A stretch of 64,000 nucleotides of DNA, taken from the NCBI GenBank assembly GCA_947503005.1, contig CANNCA010000008.1, positions 186,001 to 250,000 on the forward strand, read 5' to 3'. Within the stretch, counting starts at the first letter, position 1; each line of letters begins with the position of its first letter. The DNA is from an uncultured Flavobacteriaceae bacterium. GTDB taxonomy: Bacteria; Bacteroidota; Bacteroidia; Flavobacteriales; Flavobacteriaceae. The notes under the pieces were generated by a model. The model had not been told where the DNA came from. It did no database searches and worked only from the letters and a program-made list of their open reading frames with translations. Below, one piece after another: positions 53,490 through 61,282 of the stretch. A program made the translations under genes and the position numbers.

Positions 53490-55904
53490 TCATAAATCAA
53501 GGTCGAAAACAAGAGTATCCAATTCCGTAGCTGTCCATGGCATTATCTTTCCTTGAGTGCGAAAACGGATACTGCCTACAGTTCTACTGGTGACCTCCTC
53601 TCCAGAGTTTCCCCAAGCATTTCTGATATATGTGGCGATTGCTGCTATATCTTCATTCTGAAGCGTTGAAAAAGAAGGCATTTCCGGCAGAATATCCGGA
53701 GTGTCGAAGTATTTGCCATTGACTTCTATAGGGCCTTGCATTCCATGAAGGAGGAGCATCGTCAATTTTTTCTCATCACCGTTGACCCATTCTGATTGCC
53801 GTAGTGGAGGAGCGAAACGTTTCATGCCTTCACCGCCCGTACCATGACAACTGGCGCAGATGTTGATGTATTTTTGACGACCAGAAGCAAAAGCTTTTTG
53901 ATCAATGTTCAATCGAGTGGTTGAAGTAATTTGAGGACCGCTGTTAATTGCATTGTTCATTCCGTTGATCAAGGCTTTTTTAATCCATAATCGGTTTGAA
54001 TCTTTTTCTTTGGCAGCGATACTTTTCAATTGTTTGAAATCTTGCTCAGATTTGGAATTTGAAATTGCCGTAGCCAGAATTTCTAGAAATATTTCACGAT
54101 TTTGATTATAAATCTTCAGCTTTTCTTGGGAAACTATTTTTTTAACCATTGCCAATTCTCTTCCCTCCAAACTGCTCATGATTACATCACGGGTAACCGG
54201 AAGTTGTCCATAGTCCGATAAAAACTGTTGGGCAATATCCAACGCGACTTTTTCATCGATTCGATTGCTCACGAGCACCATTTGCATTTTGACCAGTGAT
54301 TCTGACCGGTCAAAATTGTTCTTAATAAAGTCTTCTATTTTCGAAACGATATGAGGATGTGTTGAAACCGATGCAGTTGCAAGTCTAAGAGCAGCTTGAA
54401 CCACCTTCGAGTCAGTAGCCTTTAGGGCTGAAAGGTATACATTGGGATTCTCATTGCCCAAACCTTCCAAAGTCCAAAGGGCATGTAATTGACCCAATGC
54501 ATTGCCCTCTAATACCAAATTTTCCAAATTGGGTACTACGGCCATATCTCCCTTCTCTACTAAAAGGCGTTGTGCAGTATCGCGTGTCCACCCATTTTTG
54601 CTTTCCAGCTGTCGGACCAACTCTGAAGCATTCATTTTAGAAAGATCAGGCGCGATGGAGTACTTTTTGTCTTTAGCGGAAATTCGCCAAATACGCCCCA
54701 TATTGATGGGTTTGTCAAGTCCACGCTTTAGGGTTTCCTCCCTCAAATATTCGGTCATATAAGGTGCATGTTGAATGATTCCTTTGTACATATCCACGAC
54801 ATAAAGGGCACCTTCAGGTCCTGAAGCCAAAGAAATCGGACGGAAACGTTCATCCGTCGATGCTAAAAACTCTTTGTTCTCAAAGAAATTTTCAGCTCGC
54901 AGCATAAATCCCTCTTCAATTACTTTATTTTGTTTGATGAGATTGGCGGTAGGCTCACAGACAAATGCGTCGCCTTTGTAGTTTTCAGGCATTGCAGTAC
55001 CACGATAAACCAGGGGTCCACAAGCGGAAGCAAATTCAAGAATCCGACCATTTTCATCGAGGGTTCCTGGTACATATCCTCGATTGATAGCCGTATTGCT
55101 TCTGATTGGGTATACTTTTCGATCTAGAGTCAAGCCGTGGTCGATTCCCGTAGTTGAGGTATGATTTTTATTGGCCATGAGGGAATTTGGCGGTACTAAA
55201 TCGGCATGCAGTTGTGACCAATTGTAGTTGTAAAACAAGCGTCCGGCATCATCCTGTGCAATGCCCCATTGACCCCGAAATTCAGTTTCATCCTTGATCC
55301 ATTCATTTTGTACTTTCTTATAACGATATTTTGATTTTGCATTGTAGAACCAATTGTCCATACCGCGTAGCAATCCATTGGCGGAGTGCTCCGGTACTCC
55401 AAGTCCACCGTAAAGGGAATCAATCAAAGTTTTTTTATCGGCTTTAAAATCACCATCGGAATCTTCAACGTACCAGAGTGGCATATTTTCGGCAACTAGT
55501 GCGCCTCCCTTTACGATGGCCAATGCCCTAGGAAGCACAAGGCTATCTAGAAAGGTTTGTCTTCTATCCATTTTTCCATCACCATCATCATCGAATAAAA
55601 CAGAGATTCTTCCAATTTTATCTTCCTCCCCAGTACCATCAATGTCCTGCATAAAACCCAGCATTTCGGCAACCCAAAGCCGACCTGCTTCGTCAAATGA
55701 AATTGCTACGGGATCCTGAACCAACGGTTCTGAAGCGACTAATTCTACTTTCAGATTTTTATCCGCCAACTGAAAGGTCGCCAAAGATTCTAAGGGGGAT
55801 AAGGGAGGGGAAATCGGTTTTTTAGTATTGCATCCAAAGAAAAAAAACGTAGTACAAGTAATAAATAATAGAATCACGAATACCTGTGTACATTTCAATT
55901 CCAT
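53490..55904 (-). CDS. Exported dehydrogenase-like lipoprotein with C-terminal cytochrome c (PVC-type)
   Basis: 804 residues from the ATG at 55902-55904, 7 bp after the gntP stop; a start at 55961 would overlap it. Lipoprotein signal (TFFFFGC). N-terminal six-bladed propeller of the PVC-type haem-binding/glucose-dehydrogenase-like family (FDEAGRLWVAEMLG, GMDNWFYNAKSKYRY, LASGPEGALYVVDMYKG), HEAT-like repeats (about 440-650), and a single c-type haem domain with CASCHG and MPSF near the end. Probably oxidises a sugar in the periplasm and passes electrons to the respiratory chain. Third gene of the dehydratase/permease operon. Confidence 0.87.
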   Translation of the reverse strand: MELKCTQVFVILLFITCTTFFFFGCNTKKPISPPLSPLESLATFQLADKNLKVELVASEPLVQDPVAISFDEAGRLWVAEMLGFMQDIDGTGEEDKIGRISVLFDDDGDGKMDRRQTFLDSLVLPRALAIVKGGALVAENMPLWYVEDSDGDFKADKKTLIDSLYGGLGVPEHSANGLLRGMDNWFYNAKSKYRYKKVQNEWIKDETEFRGQWGIAQDDAGRLFYNYNWSQLHADLVPPNSLMANKNHTSTTGIDHGLTLDRKVYPIRSNTAINRGYVPGTLDENGRILEFASACGPLVYRGTAMPENYKGDAFVCEPTANLIKQNKVIEEGFMLRAENFFENKEFLASTDERFRPISLASGPEGALYVVDMYKGIIQHAPYMTEYLREETLKRGLDKPINMGRIWRISAKDKKYSIAPDLSKMNASELVRQLESKNGWTRDTAQRLLVEKGDMAVVPNLENLVLEGNALGQLHALWTLEGLGNENPNVYLSALKATDSKVVQAALRLATASVSTHPHIVSKIEDFIKNNFDRSESLVKMQMVLVSNRIDEKVALDIAQQFLSDYGQLPVTRDVIMSSLEGRELAMVKKIVSQEKLKIYNQNREIFLEILATAISNSKSEQDFKQLKSIAAKEKDSNRLWIKKALINGMNNAINSGPQITSTTRLNIDQKAFASGRQKYINICASCHGTGGEGMKRFAPPLRQSEWVNGDEKKLTMLLLHGMQGPIEVNGKYFDTPDILPEMPSFSTLQNEDIAAIATYIRNAWGNSGEEVTSRTVGSIRFRTQGKIMPWTATELDTLVFDLDL

Positions 55905-55911
55905 AGCCTTA

Positions 55912-57249
55912 CTAAAATATGAAACTTGCGACAAATACACAAAGTGCTGCGAACGTGCCAACTACGAGTGTTCCTAACGTATAAACGCGATAGCCAGTTT
56001 TTACGTCAATACCTGAAAATTGGGTTAGGATCCAAAACCCGCTGTCATTGGCATGTGAAACTACCATGGCACCAGCTCCAATAGCTGCAACTACGAGTGC
56101 CTTATCGATTTCGGTGGAAAAACCCATAGTGGCAAGCAACGGAGCAACGATGGATGCAGTAGTTATCAATGCGACTGTTGAGGATCCTTGAGCAGTTTTT
56201 ATGGCCGCACAAAGCAAAAAGGGGAGCCAAATACCCAAATTCGAACCTGAAAGGGCGTCTGCCAATACTTCGGCAATACCGCTGTTTTGGAGAATGGTAC
56301 CAAAAATTCCACCGGCACCGGTAATCAAGATTATATTGGAAGCATCTGCAAGGGCTTTGCCTACCCAACCTGTGGTTGCCAACATTTCATTGTCCCATTT
56401 CTTTGGCAATAAAAAGGCGAACAACATACCAATTATCAAAGCGATGATTGGTGAGCCAATGAAAGAAACGAACTTGACAACGTTCGATGGTTCTTGACCT
56501 TCGAGCATCGTGAATTCCATAATCGATTTGCCGACAATGAGCAAAATTGGAATCAAAATCGGCAAAAAGGATTTAAATGCACTGGGTGCTTCCTTCATTT
56601 TTTCTGCAATAACTTCATCGGTGACCTCAGGGTTTGGGTCGATAAACTTTGTCTTTCCCATTCGTTTACAATAGATAATGGCAACTACCAACGAAAGTAA
56701 ACCGATGATCAGCCCCACGAGCATGACAAGACCCACATCGGCACCGATGATACCTGCCGCGGCAATCGGTCCTGGGGTGGGAGGGACCAATACATGTGTA
56801 ATCATAAGACCCAAAATCAAAGCAGTGGCTGTACCAACAATGGATAATCCCGCTCTTTTGGTCAAACTTTTATTCAACGGGTTCAATATGATAAAACCAC
56901 TATCGGCAAAAACAGGAATGGAAACTATGAAACCTACAATCCCCATCGCTTCATGTACCCGCTTTTTACCGATAACACGCAAAACAACTTCCGCCAGTTT
57001 GTAGGCGCCACCCGAGTGTTCTAAAAAAGCACCGATGATTACACCTAAGACAATGACGATTCCAATTTTTCCTAATGTCACCCCAAAACCATCATTGACC
57101 ATTGTCACAATGTTATCCAAGGTCATTCCTGAAAACAGTGCGAAGAAAATTGCCGCTGCCAGAAGTGCTAAAAAGGGATGTACTTTTAATCGTACAGTTA
57201 ATAAAATGATAAGTAAAACACTGAGTACTAGTAAAAGAATTGATATCAT
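55912..57249 (-). CDS. gntP: Gluconate:H+ symporter family permease
   Basis: 445 residues of GntP-type transporter with 12 or more membrane segments. Family motifs: HPFLALLAAAIFFAL, LGVIIGAFLEHSGGA, HVLVPPTPGPIAAAGI, ITGAGGIFGTILQNSGI and QGSSTVALITTASIVAPL. Imports gluconate or a related aldonate. 12 bp after the dehydratase gene and followed within 7 bp by the cytochrome-linked dehydrogenase. Substrate inferred from context to be a sugar acid. Confidence 0.93.
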   Translation of the reverse strand: MISILLLVLSVLLIILLTVRLKVHPFLALLAAAIFFALFSGMTLDNIVTMVNDGFGVTLGKIGIVIVLGVIIGAFLEHSGGAYKLAEVVLRVIGKKRVHEAMGIVGFIVSIPVFADSGFIILNPLNKSLTKRAGLSIVGTATALILGLMITHVLVPPTPGPIAAAGIIGADVGLVMLVGLIIGLLSLVVAIIYCKRMGKTKFIDPNPEVTDEVIAEKMKEAPSAFKSFLPILIPILLIVGKSIMEFTMLEGQEPSNVVKFVSFIGSPIIALIIGMLFAFLLPKKWDNEMLATTGWVGKALADASNIILITGAGGIFGTILQNSGIAEVLADALSGSNLGIWLPFLLCAAIKTAQGSSTVALITTASIVAPLLATMGFSTEIDKALVVAAIGAGAMVVSHANDSGFWILTQFSGIDVKTGYRVYTLGTLVVGTFAALCVFVASFIF

Positions 57250-57261
57250 AATTTGGTTGGT

Positions 57262-58992
57262 TTAGTGTGCATCGCGGGTTACATCCGCACTTGATTTACC
57301 TACGAGAAAATCAAGATCGGCACCAAGATGGGCTTGTTGTACCGTTTTGGTGTATAAACTAGTGTAGCCTCTTTCAACAGCAGGTTTTGGCGCCTTCCAT
57401 GCTGACTTTCGTTTTTCTAATTGAACATCATCGACTTCCAAATGAAGTTTTCTATTGGGAACGTCCAAAACAATATAGTCACCTGTTCGAACAAGACCTA
57501 AAACACCACCAACCGAAGATTCAGGAGATACATGAAGTACGACCGTGCCAAAAGCAGTCCCGCTCATTCTTCCATCCGAAATACGGACCATATCTTTAAT
57601 TCCTTTTTTAAGGAGCTTTTCGGGAATTTCCATATTGCCTACTTCAGGCATTCCGGGATAACCAACAGGACCAACTCCTTTTAAAACCATGACACTATTT
57701 TCATCAATGTCAAGATTAGGATCGTCAACCGTGCTCAAGAATTCTTCAATAGTTTCAAAAACAACTGCTTTTCCTCGATGTGACATCAGCGCTGTCGTAG
57801 CAGCCGAAGGTTTGATGACTGCCCCGTTTTCGCAGAGGTTACCGTAAAGTACTGCGATTCCTGCTTCTTCTATAAAGGGTTTGTCAATTGGGGATATAAC
57901 TTCTTGATTATAGCATTCGGCCTTTTGGTTGTTCTCTCCAATCGATTTTCCGTTAACCGTAATAGCATTGTTATGAAGGTGTCCGGACATTTCTTTGATG
58001 ACTACAGGTAGGCCACCAGCATCAAAAAAATCTTCCATTAGAAATTTGCCAGAGGGCATGAGATTTACTAACAGCGGAATTTTGCTTCCTAAATCATCGA
58101 AATCCTTTAAATCAAGTTTTACTCCGATTCTACCCGCAATTGCGGTGAGGTGAATTATGAAATTAGTGGAGCCACCAATGGCTGCATTAATTTTTATAGC
58201 ATTCTCGAAGGCCTCTCGTGTCAATACTTTGGAGAGTTTTAAATCTTCCCGTACCATATCCACAATACGTCGTCCTGACAATTGTGCCATGGCTTTTTTT
58301 CTGGAATCTACCGCGGGTATGGCTGCCGCTCCCGGTAATGTAAGCCCTAATGATTCTACCATACAGGCCATTGTTGAAGCCGTTCCCATGGTCATACAAT
58401 GCCCTGAACTTCGGGCGGAACAAATCTCGGCTTCTATCTGGTCTTCGGGAGTAAACCCTTCATTTTTGATTTTGTCCTTTAATTGCCAAACAAAAGTCCC
58501 TGAGCCAATAAGTTCCCCTTTGTACTTGCCATTCAGCATCGGTCCACCTGGTACGACGATGGTGGGTAAATCTACACTGCAGGCCCCCATTACAGTTGAC
58601 GGAGTTGTCTTATCACATCCTGTTAGTAAAACAACTCCATCTAAGGGATTGGCCCTAATTGTTTCTTCGGTATCCATTGCGGCTAGATTTCGAAAAAGCA
58701 TTGCCGTAGGCCGCATTAGAATTTCTCCCAAACTGGTTACAGGAAACTCAAAGGGAACGCCACCAGCTTCGAGTACACCGCGTTTTACAAATTCGGCAAA
58801 CTCTCGAAGATGTCCATTGCACGGGGTAAGATCAGACCACGTATTGCAAATGCCAATAACGGGTCTACTCCTAAAATAATCGTCGGGGTAACCTTGATTT
58901 CGTAGCCAAGACCGATGAATAAATGCTGATTTTGGATCAACGGGACTAAACCAATCGGCACTGCGTAGTTTGTTTTTATTCTTTTTTTCCAT
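57262..58992 (-). CDS. IlvD/Edd-family sugar-acid dehydratase
   Basis: 576 residues from the ATG at 58990-58992; a longer in-frame start (59049) adds an unconserved leader. Iron-sulfur dehydratase of the IlvD/Edd family with NTWSDLTPCNGHLREFAE, TGCDKTTPS, SARSSGHCMTMGTASTM, INAAIGGSTNFIIH and RISDGRMSGTAFGTVVLH. The L-arabinonate/xylonate/gluconate branch fits better than IlvD because of the neighbours (GntP permease, SDR). It converts an aldonate to the 2-keto-3-deoxy acid. First gene of the operon, divergent from the TIM-barrel gene at 59216. Confidence 0.9.
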   Translation of the reverse strand: MEKKNKNKLRSADWFSPVDPKSAFIHRSWLRNQGYPDDYFRSRPVIGICNTWSDLTPCNGHLREFAEFVKRGVLEAGGVPFEFPVTSLGEILMRPTAMLFRNLAAMDTEETIRANPLDGVVLLTGCDKTTPSTVMGACSVDLPTIVVPGGPMLNGKYKGELIGSGTFVWQLKDKIKNEGFTPEDQIEAEICSARSSGHCMTMGTASTMACMVESLGLTLPGAAAIPAVDSRKKAMAQLSGRRIVDMVREDLKLSKVLTREAFENAIKINAAIGGSTNFIIHLTAIAGRIGVKLDLKDFDDLGSKIPLLVNLMPSGKFLMEDFFDAGGLPVVIKEMSGHLHNNAITVNGKSIGENNQKAECYNQEVISPIDKPFIEEAGIAVLYGNLCENGAVIKPSAATTALMSHRGKAVVFETIEEFLSTVDDPNLDIDENSVMVLKGVGPVGYPGMPEVGNMEIPEKLLKKGIKDMVRISDGRMSGTAFGTVVLHVSPESSVGGVLGLVRTGDYIVLDVPNRKLHLEVDDVQLEKRKSAWKAPKPAVERGYTSLYTKTVQQAHLGADLDFLVGKSSADVTRDAH

Positions 58993-59215
58993 TAGAATTT
59001 GTTGGTCAAATGAGTCTATTAAAGTAAACATCTTTCCGATAGTTCGCAAAATGGATTCACTTTATATGAACAACAAATGATTTTAGTATCCATTTGCTTA
59101 GTTATGACCGAATCTATTCCGTGCGATTATTTTTCGATAATGAGCCAATGTGTTTCAACGCATTGCAAAAATCATTACTTTAGAAAGGTGTTATTATCAC
59201 ACTGAAGTTACTATT

Positions 59216-60283
59216 ATGAAACGGAGAACCTTTATTAAAAGCTCGGCCACTGGGGCCTTGGCAATGGGCCTGCCTTTGTTTCCTGCCATACCCAATGCTT
59301 TTGAAGAGACTAGATTCGGAGCTGCGGAAGCTTCCTTTATGCTGCGAAGGTACCGAAAGATGGAGAGCGCAAAATACCCTGAATACGAAGACCAACTAGA
59401 AATGATCGAGCATTTCAATTCGCTAGGTTTCAGCGGTGCTCAATTAACCATGCATGGGCTGGATTCCAAATTGGCCAAGAAAATATTGAAGTGTCGAAAA
59501 GAGCTTAATTTCTTCATGGAAGGACAAATCAAACTGCCAAAGAATATAGATGACGTCGCCCGATTTGAACAGCAAGTTCAGGAAACAAAGCGTATGGAAG
59601 TTGAAGTTATTCGTACGGTTTGCCTTTCGGGAAGACGATATGAAAACTTCAAAACTATGGAAGCCTTTCAAAATTTTAGAAGTATTTCTGAAAAATCACT
59701 GAAGCTTGCGGAACCAATTATGCGTAAACACAAAATGCGCCTTGCCGTTGAAAATCATAAAGATTGGCGTACTGATGAATTCCTTGAAATATTAGGCAAC
59801 ATTGATAGTGAGTGGGTAGGTGTAACCCTTGACACGGGGAATAATATTTCGCTTTTGGAGGATCCCATGGATGTAGTCAAGGCATTGGCACCATATGCTT
59901 TTACAGTTCATCTGAAAGATATGGCGGTGGAAGAATATGAAGACGGCTTTTTAATGTCAGAGGTAAATCTCGGAGACGGGTTTTTGGACATTGCAGGAAT
60001 GATTCGAGAAATTCGCAATCACAATCCTGAAATTCGGTTTAATTTGGAAATGATTACTAGAGATCCTTTGAAAATTCCGTGTTTAACGGAAGAATACTGG
60101 GCAACTTTTGACAAAATATCGGCAAGTGAACTCGCTCGCTTCCTTAAAAAAATAAAACAACATAAATCTGAAAAAGGTTTACCAAGAATTTCGGATAAAA
60201 CTGTAGATCAACAGTTAGCTTTGGAAATTGAGAATAACCAATCTTCCGTAGTCTATGCAAAAGAACATTTTGGGTTTAGCTGA
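59216..60283 (+). CDS. Tat-exported sugar phosphate isomerase/epimerase-type TIM barrel
   Basis: 355 residues from the ATG at 59216, which places the Tat signal (MKRRTFIKSSATGALAMG) first. TIM barrel with metal-site motifs LAVENHKDWRTDE, VTLDTGNN, FTVHLKDM, LGDGFLDIAGMI and RFNLEMITRDP. Distant from the tandem pair at 20141/20962, with a longer N-terminus. Divergent from the dehydratase; probably acts on the periplasmic product of the cytochrome-linked dehydrogenase. Confidence 0.85.
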   Translation: MKRRTFIKSSATGALAMGLPLFPAIPNAFEETRFGAAEASFMLRRYRKMESAKYPEYEDQLEMIEHFNSLGFSGAQLTMHGLDSKLAKKILKCRKELNFFMEGQIKLPKNIDDVARFEQQVQETKRMEVEVIRTVCLSGRRYENFKTMEAFQNFRSISEKSLKLAEPIMRKHKMRLAVENHKDWRTDEFLEILGNIDSEWVGVTLDTGNNISLLEDPMDVVKALAPYAFTVHLKDMAVEEYEDGFLMSEVNLGDGFLDIAGMIREIRNHNPEIRFNLEMITRDPLKIPCLTEEYWATFDKISASELARFLKKIKQHKSEKGLPRISDKTVDQQLALEIENNQSSVVYAKEHFGFS

Positions 60284-60408
60284 TAGCTTAAAGAAAGAAT
60301 TAGTTTTCCTACTAAAAAGGCGTCACGATAGCTAACGTGAAAGGGAGTTGTCCTTCTCCCAACTGAGATTAAGATAAATAGAAATAATAAATACATCCAA
60401 CAGAAAAC

Positions 60409-61194
60409 ATGATCGACACAACATTACCAGGAATACAGCTATTTGATTTAAAAGGAAAAAACGCGCTAATAACGGGAGGCTCTAAGGGCTTGGGTCTAGC
60501 CATGGCTGCAGGTTTGGCATCCGCTGGGGCTAACATCGCACTGGTCAATAGAAATTTAGAGGAAGGTCAGGCCGCAGCTGAATCCTTAGCGAAAACATAC
60601 AATGTTCAAGCGAAGGCTTACTCCGCTAATGTTTCGAATGAATCCGAAATCAATCAAGCAGTTTCTTCGGTACAAAATGATTTGGGTAGTGCTGATATTC
60701 TGATCAATAGTGCCGGCATTAATATCAGGGGGGCAATCGACGAACTTTCCTATGATGAATTTCACAAGGTGATGAAAGTAAACGTTGATGGCATTTGGTT
60801 GGCTTCCAAAGCCGTTGTGCCCCAAATGAAGAAAAATGGGTGGGGTCGAATTATAAATATGGCGAGTACACTGGGTTTGGTCGGCCTAGCTAATAGAACG
60901 CCCTATGCAACGAGCAAAGGTGCAGTTGTACAAATGACCAGGGCCTTGGGACTTGAACTGGCACCGTTTGGTATTACGGTTAATGCTATTTGCCCTGGTC
61001 CTTTTTTGACTGAAATGAATGTTCCGATCGCAGGAACCGAAGAAGCCAAAAAGTTTATAGTTGGTGCTACCGCTTTGGCACGTTGGGGTGAATTAAAAGA
61101 AATTCAAGGTGCGGCCATGTTCCTTGCCAGCGATGCCGGAAGTTATATGGTTGGTTCTATGCTCACCGTGGATGGGGGTTGGACAGCGAAATAA
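60409..61194 (+). CDS. Short-chain dehydrogenase/reductase, gluconate 5-dehydrogenase-like
   Basis: 261 residues. NAD(P) motif TGGSKGLGLAMA (about 21-32), NSAGI, active-site YATSKGA (YxxxK) with the catalytic serine in NMASTLG, and ICPGPFLTEMN. It starts with FDLKGKNALITGG as in 5-keto-D-gluconate/2-deoxygluconate dehydrogenases. Likely reduces a keto-sugar acid or its reverse in the cytoplasm. It follows the TIM-barrel gene by 125 bp and may have its own promoter. Confidence 0.9.
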   Translation: MIDTTLPGIQLFDLKGKNALITGGSKGLGLAMAAGLASAGANIALVNRNLEEGQAAAESLAKTYNVQAKAYSANVSNESEINQAVSSVQNDLGSADILINSAGINIRGAIDELSYDEFHKVMKVNVDGIWLASKAVVPQMKKNGWGRIINMASTLGLVGLANRTPYATSKGAVVQMTRALGLELAPFGITVNAICPGPFLTEMNVPIAGTEEAKKFIVGATALARWGELKEIQGAAMFLASDAGSYMVGSMLTVDGGWTAK

Positions 61195-61243
61195 ATTCAG
61201 ATTTTTATGATTTAAATCATCCTCTTTTCAGACTAAACCGTCT

Positions 61244-61251
61244 TATCTTTG
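61244..61251 (+). promoter_or_regulatory. -7 promoter element of the TonB-dependent receptor gene
   Basis: TATCTTTG, an exact TAnnTTTG match, 31 bp upstream of the ATG at 61283. It makes the receptor a separate transcription unit from the SDR gene. Confidence 0.6.
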
Positions 61252-61282
61252 CGTTCTTCAAGTCAAATCAAAGAACAAAAGA

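Noticed and set aside
58157-58879. 240-codon open frame on the plus strand
   Set aside because: Lies wholly antisense to the IlvD/Edd dehydratase, which has all family motifs; a codon-bias shadow.
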